64,000 nucleotides of DNA from Marinimicrobium hydrolyticum. GTDB taxonomy: Bacteria > Pseudomonadota > Gammaproteobacteria > Pseudomonadales > Cellvibrionaceae. Where the stretch lies: positions 682,001 to 746,000 of the forward strand of contig NZ_JAVDDU010000001.1 of assembly GCF_030848505.1 (NCBI RefSeq). The letters are read 5' to 3'. Positions within the stretch are counted from its first letter, which is position 1; each line of letters begins with the position of its first letter. The translations under genes and the position numbers were made by a program. Below, piece by piece: positions 15,712 to 24,958 of the stretch. The notes below the pieces were generated by a model, which did no database searches, was not told the DNA's origin, and saw nothing but the letters and a program-made list of their open reading frames with translations.

Positions 15712-15787
15712 GATTCGAACCCTGGGTAGGCTATTAACCTACGGCGGTTTTCAAGACCGCTGCATTCAACCGCTCTGCCACCCTTCC
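15697..15787 (-). tRNA. tRNA-Ser(UGA)
   Basis: A 91-base class II tRNA with encoded CCA. The acceptor stem pairs GGAAGGG with CCCTTCC, the discriminator is G, the anticodon loop CTTGAAA gives UGA, a long variable arm (GTAGGTTAATAGCCTAC) marks it as serine, and the T-loop is GGGTTCGAATCCC. It decodes UCA and other UCN codons. Confidence 0.96.
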
Positions 15788-15798
15788 GGAGGGGGCCG

Positions 15799-15826
15799 AT
15801 TATACAGGGGATATTGTACGGGGCAA
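15799..15826 (-). promoter_or_regulatory. Promoter of tRNA-Ser
   Basis: On the reverse strand TTGCCC (15821-15826), 16 bases and a consensus TATAAT (15799-15804), followed by GC-rich sequence as usual for stable RNA genes, 12 bases before the tRNA 5' end. Confidence 0.7.
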
Positions 15827-15859
15827 GATGCCAGGGCAATTTTTCCTCCCAGTAGAAAC

Positions 15860-15889
15860 AAAAAAGCCGAGCTGCTAGCAGCTCGGCTT
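15860..15889 (-). terminator. Intrinsic terminator of rne
   Basis: On the reverse strand AAGCCGAGCTG-CTAG-CAGCTCGGCTT followed by TTTTG, located 25 bases past the rne stop codon. Confidence 0.87.
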
Positions 15890-15914
15890 GGTTGAGTGCT
15901 TACCTAAAGGGCAA

Positions 15915-18900
15915 TTACTCTTCCTGTTCTGGCTTTTCGGCACTTTCCGCAGCCCGGCGCGCTAGGCGTGGGTCATTGGAAGGGCGAGTCAGAGGTCTTG
16001 GCTTGTGCTCAACCGCCGGAGGCTGACTGGTGTCCAGCGCTCGGCTTGTATCCCGCACTACAGCTTCCGTTTGTATACGAACGGGAGCCGCTTTTTTAGG
16101 CGCTAGGCGAGGGTCGTTACTGGCGCGCTTGGGTGTGCCGCCGTCGGCCTGTTCTTCAACTGCCTTGGGCTCAGCGGGCGCTGGTGCCTGAGGAGCTGAT
16201 TTAGGAGCTTCCGGAGCCTTAGGCGCTGCTGCTTCGACCCCCTGCGGCTGAGACTCAGCGGCTTCGGCTGGTTTGGCGGCTGGCTTGGGCGCTTCGGTTG
16301 CCTTGGTTTCTTCGGCGGCTTTGGGCGCCTCCTTCACTTCTGGTTTAGCTGCGGGGGCTGCCTTTGGGGTCTCTGGTGCAGCCGCTGGCTCTGCGGCTTG
16401 CGGCGCAGAGGAGGGTTCAGCCGGCTTGGAGGCGTCCGCTATTGGCGCGGTGTTTTCCGGTGCCGGTTTTTCCTGTTTTTCACGAGGTGGCTGCGCTTCA
16501 GGGCGGCGCTTTTCCCGAACGGGCGCGGCGCTTTCTTGGGCGCTTTCCTGTGTTCCCTCCTGTTTCTCCGCAGACCGAGGTTTTCTTTCTGGCCGAGGCT
16601 GCTTGGGCTCTTGCGGCGCTGCTTGTTCAGAACTTACTGCTGCAGCTTGCTCAGGCGCCGATGCAGGGGTTTGATCTGCACCATTGGGAGCTTGCTCTGC
16701 TTTTTGGCTCTGTTCTGCTGATGCTTCGCCGGTTTGCTGATCGCTAGTTTGACCGTTCGCAGCACCACCTCGGCGGTTGCGGCGGCGGGAACCGCTGCGG
16801 GTACGGCGACCGCTGGGCCGCTTGGGCGGACGCTGATCGTCGGATTCGCCAGCAGAGTCTGCCTCGGCAGTTTCTTTGGCTTGAGCAGGCACTCGTTCGG
16901 CAGTTTTCTCGGCAGCCTTGTCTTGGGGTTTTTGCTCTGGGCCTTTATCGGTGCCACGGGTGTCTGTGACACGAGCTTCAGGTCGACCACCTTCACGCTG
17001 TTCGTCACGACCGCCACGGCGGCCACGACCACCGCGTTTGGCTCCGGCACCGCGTGTTTCTCTGCCTTCTTGCGTTTCGGAATCGCGTTTGCCGCGTTCT
17101 TCAACGCGCTCTTCTCTGGGGCCGCGCTCATCTTTGCCACCGCGTCCGCGTCGACCGCGGCCGCCACGACCACCGTCGCGTCTGGTGCGATTAGCTGCGT
17201 CACCGCGCGTTGAGGTTTGCACGCGTCCGGACCGGTTTCTGCCCTTGTTTTGCTTGCTCGTGTCCTCTTTTTCTTCACCTTTGAAGAAAGTGGTGAGCAT
17301 AGCGATGATGCGTTCAAACAAGCCGGGCTCTTTTACCGACTCGGTGGGCTTCGGTGGAGGCGCCGCCTGAGTGGGCGCTGAGGGTTGCACGGCCGGTTGC
17401 GGCGGTGCGACCGGTTGAGTTGGGGATTCGCCCTCGTCGTCATGTTCCTCAACGGTAGAGACGATTTTGTAACTTGTTTCCAAGGTGCCTTCGTCGTCGT
17501 CGCGCAGACGCTGTACCTCAAAATGCGGGGTCATCATGTCGGCGTTGGGGACCACAACCACACGGGTGTTATTGCGCTGCTCGATCTTGGAAATGGTTTT
17601 GCGTTTTTCGTTGAGCAAATAGGTGGCCACGGACAGCGGAGCAATGGCCCGAATCTCAGCGCTGCGTTCTTTTTGCGCTTCATCTTCCACCAAACGCAGA
17701 ATGGACAGGGCGAGAGAGCGGGTGCCGCGAATGGTGCCCTGGCCATTACAACGTGGGCAAATTTTCGAGTGAGTTTCCCCCAGTGACGGACGGAGCCGTT
17801 GGCGGGACATTTCCAGCAAGCCGAAACGAGAGATGCGACCTACCTGTACTCGAGCGCGATCCATGGTGAGTGCGTCGCGCATGCGGTTTTCTACTTCCCG
17901 CTGGTTGCGCACCGGCTGCATGTCGATAAAGTCGATCACCACCAGGCCGCCCATGTCGCGCAGACGCAGCTGTCGGGCGATTTCATCGGCCGCTTCCAGG
18001 TTGGTTTGCAAGGCGGTTTCTTCAATGTCACCGCCTTTGGTGGCGCGGGAGGAGTTGATGTCGATGGACACTAGAGCTTCGGTTACGTCGATGACAATGG
18101 AGCCACCAGAGGGAAGCTTGACCTCACGCTGGAAAGCCGTCTCAATCTGGCTTTCAATTTGATAACGGTTGAACAGGGGGATGTCGTCCTGATACAGCTT
18201 AACTTTGCTGCCAAAGTTAGGCATAACCTGTTGGATGAAACCCGAGGCCAAGTCGTAGGCTTCCTGGTTATCCACCATGACTTCGCCCACGTCCTCGCGT
18301 AGGTAGTCGCGGATAGCGCGAATGATGACGTTGCTTTCCTGGAACAGGAAGTTGGGGGCTTTGGAGCTCTGCGCCGCCTTGTCGATGGACTCCCACAACT
18401 GCATGAGGTAATTGAGATCCCATTGCAGCTCTTCGGTGCTGCGGCCAACGCCTGCGGTGCGGATGATGATGCCCATACCAGAGGGCACTTCAACGCCGCT
18501 GAGGGCTTCTTTAAGTTCGGTGCGATCTTCCCCTTCGATGCGGCGGGAAATGCCGCCAGCGCGGGGGTTATTGGGCATCAATACCAGGTAGCGCCCGGCG
18601 AGGCTGATAAAAGTGGTCAGGGCTGCGCCTTTGTTGCCGCGCTCCTCTTTGTCCACCTGAACAATAACTTCGGTGCCTTCTTTAACGACTTCTTTGATTT
18701 TGACTCGCCCTTCGACTTCGTTGGGCTGCTTGGCAAAGTATTCGCGGGAAATTTCTTTCAGGGGAAGGAAGCCGTGCCGTTCAGCACCGTAGTCGACAAA
18801 AGCCGCTTCGAGGCTGGGCTCGACACGAGTGATACGACCTTTATAAATGTTGGCTTTTTTCTGCTCGCGATTGCGATTTTCGATGTCCAGATCGTACAGC

Positions 18901-18968
18901 CACTGGCCGTCAACCAGAGCTACGCGCAACTCTTCAGGGTGAGTTGCATTGATGAGCATTCTTTTCAT
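15915..18968 (-). CDS. rne: Ribonuclease E
   Basis: A 1017-residue endoribonuclease and degradosome scaffold. The N-terminal catalytic half matches E. coli numbering: S1 domain at about 36-118, Asp303 ([10 protein letters not shown]) and Asp346 (VIDFIDM) of the DNase I-like site, and the zinc link Cys404/Cys407 (CPRCNGQG). After about residue 510 the protein becomes disordered: an Arg/Gly-rich RNA-binding stretch with REER, then an Ala/Pro/Glu-rich region ending with two SNDPRLA motifs. Such REER and NDPR short motifs are, from memory, reported in Pseudomonas RNase E. It is divergent from rluC, as in many relatives. Confidence 0.96.
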   Translation of the reverse strand: MKRMLINATHPEELRVALVDGQWLYDLDIENRNREQKKANIYKGRITRVEPSLEAAFVDYGAERHGFLPLKEISREYFAKQPNEVEGRVKIKEVVKEGTEVIVQVDKEERGNKGAALTTFISLAGRYLVLMPNNPRAGGISRRIEGEDRTELKEALSGVEVPSGMGIIIRTAGVGRSTEELQWDLNYLMQLWESIDKAAQSSKAPNFLFQESNVIIRAIRDYLREDVGEVMVDNQEAYDLASGFIQQVMPNFGSKVKLYQDDIPLFNRYQIESQIETAFQREVKLPSGGSIVIDVTEALVSIDINSSRATKGGDIEETALQTNLEAADEIARQLRLRDMGGLVVIDFIDMQPVRNQREVENRMRDALTMDRARVQVGRISRFGLLEMSRQRLRPSLGETHSKICPRCNGQGTIRGTRSLALSILRLVEDEAQKERSAEIRAIAPLSVATYLLNEKRKTISKIEQRNNTRVVVVPNADMMTPHFEVQRLRDDDEGTLETSYKIVSTVEEHDDEGESPTQPVAPPQPAVQPSAPTQAAPPPKPTESVKEPGLFERIIAMLTTFFKGEEKEDTSKQNKGRNRSGRVQTSTRGDAANRTRRDGGRGGRGRRGRGGKDERGPREERVEERGKRDSETQEGRETRGAGAKRGGRGRRGGRDEQREGGRPEARVTDTRGTDKGPEQKPQDKAAEKTAERVPAQAKETAEADSAGESDDQRPPKRPSGRRTRSGSRRRNRRGGAANGQTSDQQTGEASAEQSQKAEQAPNGADQTPASAPEQAAAVSSEQAAPQEPKQPRPERKPRSAEKQEGTQESAQESAAPVREKRRPEAQPPREKQEKPAPENTAPIADASKPAEPSSAPQAAEPAAAPETPKAAPAAKPEVKEAPKAAEETKATEAPKPAAKPAEAAESQPQGVEAAAPKAPEAPKSAPQAPAPAEPKAVEEQADGGTPKRASNDPRLAPKKAAPVRIQTEAVVRDTSRALDTSQPPAVEHKPRPLTRPSNDPRLARRAAESAEKPEQEE

Positions 18969-19619
18969 GCGTTACCTAATCTTGTTAGTTCGGGCGCAGA
19001 GCGAACGAATAACCAAGGTTAACGCTGTTGTGTTTTAGGCAACCAGTTAAAGCGCCGCGACGTATAGCTCGTCGGGCGCGCGGTTGATGGCAGAAGTATC
19101 CGCACCTGGCCGGCTGCAACGGGCTCTAGCGTGGTGCTGAGCGCCGGGCGTGGCCTGGTTGTAACAATGGGATCAGTCTGCTCCATTAAACTCTCTGTGG
19201 GGTTGGGCTGAGCGAATCAGCTTCTCGCCGGTTCTAATCGGGTTGTGCTGGGGTCTGAGGCGAGGCAAGAGCGGCACGCTAATTGGATTCGGCGTCGCGG
19301 CTCATTGGTCTCGTGGGCGCTTATAGATTTGACCGCTTCGTGGGCGGTGGCCCAAATCAGAATCCGTCCAACAACACGTAGAAATTCAGAGTTCTACAAA
19401 ACACTTACAGTTTTAACGATGGCTATCGCGCGGTTTGCGCAATGGTCATGGGGTGCCTGCAGGTTCTAGTCACTCTTGCAGTTACACCTTTTGTCAGTTT
19501 CTCTGAGCCGCGCCGCTGCGAATCGTTTGTGCAGCTCTGGAGGGGCTCTTTTGCTGGCAGCGGTATTTCCTAGCGACACGCCTGTAAATGCGCTGTCCGG
19601 AAACCTGCCTGTCCCAGCA
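18969..19619 (-). other. Long 5' leader of rne
   Basis: From the predicted start site near 19619 to the rne ATG there are about 650 bases without a convincing gene. In E. coli the rne leader (about 360 bases) folds into hairpins through which RNase E controls its own mRNA. A strong hairpin near the 3' end of this leader and others, such as 19332-19349, fit that kind of role. Short open frames on either strand lack start signals or recognisable products. Confidence 0.45.
19052..19079 (-). promoter_or_regulatory. Hairpin in the rne leader
   Basis: On the reverse strand GCGCC-CGACG-agctata-CGTCG-c-GGCGC, ten paired bases with one bulge, about 85-110 bases before the rne start. It is a candidate for RNase E autoregulation by analogy with E. 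coli; sequence similarity to the E. coli hairpin was not tested. Confidence 0.4.
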
Positions 19620-19625
19620 GTCGCG

Positions 19626-19654
19626 AATATACCAGTATTTGCAAGCCCGTTCAA
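19626..19654 (-). promoter_or_regulatory. Candidate rne promoter
   Basis: On the reverse strand TTGAAC (19649-19654), exactly 17 bases, TATATT (19626-19631). It lies only about 70 bases from the divergent rluC start. Confidence 0.5.
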
Positions 19655-19721
19655 TCAGGAATCCCGCGCCATGCGTGGCCGTCAGCCGCATAGCGCTCAG
19701 CGTTGAGCGGGATTTTGCGCT

Positions 19722-20717
19722 ATGATGGCGGCTATGACCGATCAGCCCATACCTTTACATCCTCCCTCATCAACTGCTCAGCAGGTCCAGTGGCTCACCA
19801 TCAGTGAAGACCAAGCTGGGCAGCGGGTGGACAATTTCCTGATGGCTCGCTTGAAAGGTGTGCCCAAAGCCCGTGTGTACAACATTTTACGCAAGGGGGA
19901 GGTGCGGGTTAATAAAGGGCGGATTAAGCCGGATTACCGGCTCCAACCCGGTGACTTGGTGCGCATCCCCCCAGTGCGCGTCGCCCAGCGTACCCCGCCG
20001 GGTAAGCCCAGTGATCAGCTGTTGCGGCTGCTTGAAAATAGCATTTTGTTTGAGAATGAGGGTTTGTTGGTCATCAATAAGCCACCCGGTTTGGCGGTGC
20101 ATGGAGGCAGCGGCGTCAGCTTGGGACTTATCGAGGCGCTACGCTTGATGCGCCCGGAGGCCAGTTACCTGGAGTTGGTTCATCGCCTGGACCGAGATAC
20201 CTCGGGCTGCATCATGGTGGCCAAAAAACGCAGTACGCTGCGTCACTTACAGGCGGCTTTGCGCAATAAAGGGGTCAGTGGCGTGCGTAAAGTCTATCAA
20301 GCCCTGGTGTTGGGGCAGTGGCCAGCCCGGCGTCATCGAGTTGATGTGCCATTGCTCAAGCTGGAGCTCAACAGTGGCAAAGAGCGTATTGTTAAAGTGC
20401 ATCCCGAGGGTAAGCCGAGTCTGACGGAGTTTCGCGTCCTTCGGGCGTACGGGGACTGCACCTTGGTGGAGGCGCGCCCGATTACCGGGCGCACGCATCA
20501 AATCCGGGTTCATGCACAATACGCGGGGCACAGTCTGGCGGGCGACGAGAAGTACGGCGATGACGACGCTAATGACCGGCTTCGTAAGGTGGGGGTTAAG
20601 CGGTTGTTTCTGCACGCTACCGAGCTGGGTTTTTACTTGCCTGGCGAGTCTGAGCTGACCGTGGTTAGCGCGTCTTTGAGCGATGATTTGGCGGCCGCAC
20701 TGGTCAAGTTGAGCTAA
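19722..20717 (+). CDS. rluC: 23S rRNA pseudouridine synthase RluC
   Basis: Up to 331 residues. An S4 RNA-binding domain (about 30-90, [21 protein letters not shown]) precedes the RluA-type catalytic domain with HRLDRDTSG; Asp157 is the catalytic residue. RluC makes pseudouridines 955, 2504 and 2580 in 23S rRNA (E. coli numbering). ATGs at 19722, 19725 and 19734 are all possible, and none has a strong ribosome binding site. Its neighbourhood (rne divergent, HAD gene downstream) matches Pseudomonas. Confidence 0.92.
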   Translation: MMAAMTDQPIPLHPPSSTAQQVQWLTISEDQAGQRVDNFLMARLKGVPKARVYNILRKGEVRVNKGRIKPDYRLQPGDLVRIPPVRVAQRTPPGKPSDQLLRLLENSILFENEGLLVINKPPGLAVHGGSGVSLGLIEALRLMRPEASYLELVHRLDRDTSGCIMVAKKRSTLRHLQAALRNKGVSGVRKVYQALVLGQWPARRHRVDVPLLKLELNSGKERIVKVHPEGKPSLTEFRVLRAYGDCTLVEARPITGRTHQIRVHAQYAGHSLAGDEKYGDDDANDRLRKVGVKRLFLHATELGFYLPGESELTVVSASLSDDLAAALVKLS

Positions 20718-20751
20718 ACGGCGACGGTTAGCGTTGTTAACGAGGTAAACC

Positions 20752-21393
20752 TTGCTTTTTATATTCGATTGGGACGGCACCCTGAGTGATTCCACCGGTA
20801 CCATTACCCAAGCCATGCAGCAGTCTGCCCGCGACTTGGGTTGGCAGCCGCCAGAAGATCACCAGGTGCACAATATTATCGGGTTGGGTATGCCTGAGGC
20901 GTTGGCGCGACTGTTTCCGGACCGTACTGCTCACGAGCACGTGCAGTTGCGGCATCACTACGCTGAAAATTACTTGGCGGCGGACTTGGCGCAACCTGCC
21001 AAGCTGTTTCCTGTAGTGATGGAAACGCTTACCCATTTGCGGGAGCAGGGCCATCAGTTGACTGTAGCCACGGGCAAAAGTCGCCGGGGGCTGGATCGGG
21101 TGCTCAAGGCCATGGACTTGGACACCTTCTTTCACGGTTCCCGCTGTGCCGACGAAACCGCCTCAAAACCCCATCCACTGATGCTGCAGGAATTGCTGGA
21201 GCAGTTTCGCGTTCACCAGCACGACGCTGTAATGATTGGCGACACCGAATACGATATGGACATGGGGCGGCGAGCTGAAATGGCCCGAATTGCCGTCAGT
21301 TACGGCGCCCATCACATCGATCGGCTACGACCCTTCGGCCCGGAACTGTGCATGGATGGCTTCGGGGAGCTCTTGAGCTGGCACCGGCTTTAA
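20752..21393 (+). CDS. HAD-superfamily phosphatase (Gph/PGPase-like)
   Basis: A 213-residue HAD hydrolase: motif I DWDGTLSDS (Asp6, Asp8), motif II T in VATGKS, Lys in ASKPHP and motif IV IGDTEYDM. The cap is of the helical type used by phosphoglycolate phosphatases, but the substrate is unknown. The start must be TTG at 20752: a stop codon lies two codons upstream, and GAGG is suitably spaced. It follows rluC by 34 bases and overlaps the convergent maf gene by four. Confidence 0.87.
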   Translation: MLFIFDWDGTLSDSTGTITQAMQQSARDLGWQPPEDHQVHNIIGLGMPEALARLFPDRTAHEHVQLRHHYAENYLAADLAQPAKLFPVVMETLTHLREQGHQLTVATGKSRRGLDRVLKAMDLDTFFHGSRCADETASKPHPLMLQELLEQFRVHQHDAVMIGDTEYDMDMGRRAEMARIAVSYGAHHIDRLRPFGPELCMDGFGELLSWHRL

Positions 21394-21980
21394 GCGGGTG
21401 GGTTCAGAGGATCAACCCCCTCAGTTTGCAGCAAATCAATCAGAGCAATCAGCGGTAAACCGATTAAAGCGTTCGGGTCTCTGCCTTCCAGGGCTTGGAA
21501 CAATCGAATTCCCAGTCCTTCTGCTTTGAAGCTGCCGGCACAGTCGTAGGGTTCTTCCTTCTTTATATACATTTCCACTTGTTGCGGGCTCAAATCTCTG
21601 AAGTGGACGCGAAAGGGTTCGCAGTGCACATGGCAGGTGCCGGTGTCGGTGTTGAGCAGGCATAGCCCGGTCAGAAACTCCACGCTTCGGCCACTGGCGG
21701 CCAGCAGTTGCGCTCGAGCCCGTTCAAAATTTCCCGGTTTGCCCAGTATTTGCCCATCCAGTACTGCCACCTGGTCGGAGCCGATGATCAGTTTGCCAGG
21801 ATGCGCTTCGGAGAGCGCGCGGGCTTTGGCTTCGGCGAGTCGTTTAACTAAGGCTTTCGCCGGCTCACCGGGTGCAGGGCGCTCGTCAACATCGGGCGAT
21901 TGACTGCTGAAAGGCAGGCCCAGACGTTCGAGCAGCTGGCGCCGGTAGGGGGAGCTGGAGGCCAGAATGAGTGGGCGCAT
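21390..21980 (-). CDS. Maf-family nucleotide pyrophosphatase (YceF type)
   Basis: A 196-residue Maf/HAM1-fold protein: ILASSSPYRRQLLERLGLPF at the N-terminus, ERPAPGEPAKALVKRLAEAKA, IIGSDQV, LGKPG and EEPYDCAGSFKAEGLG. The YceF subgroup in E. coli hydrolyses m7GTP and is taken to act as a house-cleaning enzyme. It is divergent from yceD and separated from its start by about 130 bases. The forward yceD promoter lies in that gap. Confidence 0.9.
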   Translation of the reverse strand: MRPLILASSSPYRRQLLERLGLPFSSQSPDVDERPAPGEPAKALVKRLAEAKARALSEAHPGKLIIGSDQVAVLDGQILGKPGNFERARAQLLAASGRSVEFLTGLCLLNTDTGTCHVHCEPFRVHFRDLSPQQVEMYIKKEEPYDCAGSFKAEGLGIRLFQALEGRDPNALIGLPLIALIDLLQTEGVDPLNPPA

Positions 21981-22075
21981 GGGTGAAAAGTCTCCAAGGA
22001 TCAGCGAATTTGCTGGGGATTTTACCTCAATGGGGCTCCAGAGCGCGCAAACAGCGCACTTCCGGGTTTTTTTCT

Positions 22076-22104
22076 TTGACAGAAGCAGGCCAGATCCCTA
22101 TTAT
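22076..22104 (+). promoter_or_regulatory. Strong sigma70 promoter directly before yceD
   Basis: TTGACA (22076-22081), 17 bases, TATTAT (22099-22104). The start site would fall at 22110-22113, while the yceD ATG is at 22114, so the transcript would have almost no leader. It likely drives the yceD-rpmF-plsX-fabDG run. Confidence 0.75.
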
Positions 22105-22113
22105 TGCGCGCTT

Positions 22114-22650
22114 ATGTTTGAAGCGACTCCCAATAAGCCTTTGCCGCGCCTGGGCGACCCGCGCAAGTTTGCGCAACAGGGGGTTCGTCTCAGTGGCCAT
22201 GTACCGCTCTCTGCGTTTGAACGCGTGTGCGAGGTACTGGCCGATACCAGCGGCAACGCGGGGGTAGAGTTGGAGTTCGGTATCAGTGCCGAACGCAAAC
22301 TCGTCGTTACGGGGCGGGCGCACGCTGATCTGGTGTTAACTTGTCAGCGCTGTCTAAATCCTGTCACTGTGCCGATCGAGGCGGATATAGCCTTGGCTAT
22401 CGTGATCGATGAGGAAGGCGCCAAAAACTTGCCTCGGCAGTTGGACCCCTGGATTTTGGCAGACGAAGGAAACGCTGATCTCTACCAGATGGTAGAGGAC
22501 GAATTATTATTGAATTTACCGGCGGTGGCTTACCACCCGGAACCCTGCATCGAGGTTGAGTTTTTGAGCAGTGGTGAACCAGAGGTAGCCCCGGCAAAGC
22601 AAAACCCGTTTCAGGTTCTGGAGCAACTTAAGGGCACGCCGAAGAAATAG
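22114..22650 (+). CDS. yceD: 23S rRNA accumulation protein YceD (DUF177)
   Basis: A 178-residue protein of the YceD/DUF177 family, known to be needed for normal 23S rRNA levels and usually paired with rpmF. The block LVLTCQRCLNPVTVPIE and the ending KQNPFQVLEQLK are typical. The frame is open upstream to 21967, but ATG 22114 matches the family N-terminus (PLPRLGDPRKFAQQG). No ribosome binding site precedes it, and a near-consensus promoter places the RNA start within a few bases, suggesting leaderless translation. Confidence 0.9.
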   Translation: MFEATPNKPLPRLGDPRKFAQQGVRLSGHVPLSAFERVCEVLADTSGNAGVELEFGISAERKLVVTGRAHADLVLTCQRCLNPVTVPIEADIALAIVIDEEGAKNLPRQLDPWILADEGNADLYQMVEDELLLNLPAVAYHPEPCIEVEFLSSGEPEVAPAKQNPFQVLEQLKGTPKK

Positions 22651-22715
22651 CTGCACTTTCTTGTGTGGTTAACGAGGCGCCCCGGCTTCAGTTGTTATGT
22701 AAATAGGAGAACACC

Positions 22716-22898
22716 ATGGCCGTTCAACAAAACCGTAAAACTCGCTCCAGACGTGGCATGCGCCGCTCTCACGATGCGCTAACCGGACCTACCTTGTCCG
22801 TTGATCCCACCACGGGTGAGAAGCACCTTCGCCACCACGTGACCGCCGATGGTTTTTATCGCGGCCGCAAAGTGGTAGACAAAAGCACCGACGAGTAA
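22716..22898 (+). CDS. rpmF: 50S ribosomal protein L32
   Basis: A 60-residue basic protein, [20 protein letters not shown], the usual L32 start, with a full-length C-terminus (GFYRGRKVV). It is a component of the large subunit. TAGGAG precedes the ATG. Zinc-ribbon cysteines found in some L32 proteins are absent, as in most gammaproteobacteria. Confidence 0.97.
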   Translation: MAVQQNRKTRSRRGMRRSHDALTGPTLSVDPTTGEKHLRHHVTADGFYRGRKVVDKSTDE

Positions 22899-22935
22899 CT
22901 TTGCTTCGTCGTAAAATCAAGCTGTTTGTCATGCA

Positions 22936-23937
22936 ATGATTCGAATAGCGGTAGACGCTATGAGCGGGGACTTAGGTCCCCGCGTTGCTATCCTGGCCGC
23001 GCTTCAGCTAGCCGAGGCGCGCGCTGGGTTAGAGCTAATCCTGGTGGGTGACCAAGCCCAGCTTGAGGCTATGCTGCCACCGCAATACCCTCCCGCCATA
23101 AAGATTCACCATGCTGCCGATGTCGTCACCATGTCCGATGACCCTCGCCTGGCTCTCAGGCGCAAGCGTGAATCGTCCATGTGGCAGGCGTTGAGTCTAG
23201 TTCAGCAGGGGGAGGCAGATGCTTGTGTGAGTGCTGGCAACACCGGGGCGCTTATGGCCATGAGCCGCTTTCTGCTAAAAACTCTCCCGGGCATCGAGCG
23301 GCCTGCGATCTGTAAGGCTATGCCAGTCATTGCCGGGCAAACCTATATGCTGGATCTGGGTGCAAACCATCAGTGCACGGTGCAGCAACTGCACCAATTC
23401 GCACTTATGGGGCATGCGTTGGCCCGCTCAGATGGTATAGATAAGCCCAGTGTGGCACTGCTCAATATAGGCGTGGAGCCGGGTAAAGGCACGAATCTGG
23501 TGGTGGACGCCCACGAACGCTTTGAAGCGGATGCTCAGCTGAACTACGTGGGGTTTATCGAAGCGGACACGATTTACAACGGCGTTGCCGACGTCATTGT
23601 GTGCGATGGTTTTAGTGGCAATATCGCGCTCAAGGCGAGTGAAGGTGTGGCCCGATTGATCAACCACAAAATTGAAACAAGTTTGGCTGAGCATTGGAGC
23701 TACCGTTTTCTTGCCTGGTTGGTGCGTCCTTTATTGCTGCGGTGGCGTCGTGAGCTCAACCCTGGTACCTATAATGGCGCCTTGTTTTTGGGCTTGAATA
23801 AGGCAGTTATTAAAAGCCATGGCAGCGCCGACCAAATTGCGTTCTGTCAGGCGATCGATGTGGCTGTGGAGCAGGTACGCCATCCACTTTCAGAAATCAT
23901 AGAGGCTGAGCTGCGTACAAGATCGAATGCAGACTAA
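22936..23937 (+). CDS. plsX: Acyl-ACP:phosphate acyltransferase PlsX
   Basis: A 333-residue enzyme that makes acyl-phosphate from acyl-ACP for phospholipid synthesis. Visible blocks are RIAVDAMSGDLGP, DDPRLALRRKRESSM, AGNTGALM, MLDLGANHQC, NIGVEPGKGT and VCDGFSGNIALKASEG. The ribosome binding site is weak. It lies 38 bases after rpmF. Unlike the E. coli cluster, fabH does not follow; fabD does. Confidence 0.95.
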   Translation: MIRIAVDAMSGDLGPRVAILAALQLAEARAGLELILVGDQAQLEAMLPPQYPPAIKIHHAADVVTMSDDPRLALRRKRESSMWQALSLVQQGEADACVSAGNTGALMAMSRFLLKTLPGIERPAICKAMPVIAGQTYMLDLGANHQCTVQQLHQFALMGHALARSDGIDKPSVALLNIGVEPGKGTNLVVDAHERFEADAQLNYVGFIEADTIYNGVADVIVCDGFSGNIALKASEGVARLINHKIETSLAEHWSYRFLAWLVRPLLLRWRRELNPGTYNGALFLGLNKAVIKSHGSADQIAFCQAIDVAVEQVRHPLSEIIEAELRTRSNAD

Positions 23938-23992
23938 AAGATTATAAGTTTCGAAATAATAGCTTAGACAATCAAACCAGAAGGGATGATTT

Positions 23993-24931
23993 ATGACTCA
24001 ATCCAGTCTTGCCATTGTGTTTCCCGGACAAGGTTCCCAGAAAGTGGGAATGCTGGCGGAACTTGCAGATACTTTTGCCAGCGTTAAGGCCACATTTTCG
24101 CAAGCGTCGGACGTGCTCGGCTACGATCTTTGGGATTTGTCCCAGAGCGGCCCCCAGGAAGCGATCAATCAAACAGAGCGGACCCAACCTTTGCTATTAA
24201 CGGCCAGTGTCGCCCTGTGGCGAGTTTGGCGTGAAGAGGGCGGAGCTCAGCCGGCGTTTTTATCCGGGCACAGTTTGGGTGAGTGGTCTGCTTTGGTATG
24301 TGCGGGCGTGGTTGATTTTTCCGCGGCTGTAAAATTGGTTCAGCAGCGCGGCAAATTCATGCAGGAAGCCGTTCCGGCTGGGCAGGGCGCCATGGCGGCG
24401 ATCATTGGTTTGGATGATGCCGTCATTATTCAGGCCTGCGAAAACGCGGCTCAGGGCGCCGTGGTGTCACCGGTTAACTTTAACTCTCCGGGGCAGGTGG
24501 TGATCGCTGGCGAAGCGGCGGCCGTAGAGAGGGCTATGGCGGCGTGTAAAGAAGCGGGTGCCAAGCGCGCCTTGCCTCTGCCGGTCAGCGCGCCGTTTCA
24601 CACGTCCTTAATGCGCCCCGCTGCCGAGCGTCTTGAAGCGCAAATTCAGGCCACGCCATTTCGCGCCCCTGAGATTCCCGTGGTGCACAATGTCACGGCC
24701 CGCACCGAGGCTAACCCGGACACCATCAAAGCTTTGATGGTGGAGCAGATTTACAGCCCGGTACGCTGGGTAGAGTGCGTGCAAGAGCTGCGTGATCGGG
24801 GCGTGGAGACCACCCTGGAGTGCGGTCCTGGCAAAGTACTGTCCGGACTGAATAAGCGCATCGACAAGGCTCTGACCGCCTTGGCCATCGAAACCCCCGA
24901 CGACGTGCGTACCGCCATTGACGCGGTATGA
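23993..24931 (+). CDS. fabD: Malonyl-CoA:ACP transacylase
   Basis: A 312-residue enzyme loading malonate onto ACP. The nucleophile Ser94 lies in SGHSLGEWSAL; PGQGSQKVGM at the N-terminus and LPVSAPFHTSLM, holding the catalytic His, are typical. AGAAGGGA provides a good ribosome binding site. fabG follows after 27 bases. Confidence 0.96.
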   Translation: MTQSSLAIVFPGQGSQKVGMLAELADTFASVKATFSQASDVLGYDLWDLSQSGPQEAINQTERTQPLLLTASVALWRVWREEGGAQPAFLSGHSLGEWSALVCAGVVDFSAAVKLVQQRGKFMQEAVPAGQGAMAAIIGLDDAVIIQACENAAQGAVVSPVNFNSPGQVVIAGEAAAVERAMAACKEAGAKRALPLPVSAPFHTSLMRPAAERLEAQIQATPFRAPEIPVVHNVTARTEANPDTIKALMVEQIYSPVRWVECVQELRDRGVETTLECGPGKVLSGLNKRIDKALTALAIETPDDVRTAIDAV

Positions 24932-24958
24932 CTCTGATCAATCGAGAGCGAGATAACT

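Noticed and set aside
15164-15895. Several short open frames on both strands in the tRNA-Ser/repeat block
   Set aside because: They run through inverted repeats, the tRNA and its terminator; translations such as GRAGIRTL are well-known artefacts of tRNA 3' ends.
16273-17370. Forward open frames opposite the rne C-terminal region
   Set aside because: Repetitive Ala/Arg-rich translations generated by the low-complexity tail of RNase E.
19245-19706. Small forward open frames upstream of rluC
   Set aside because: No ribosome binding sites, no recognisable product, and they lie in the predicted rne leader.
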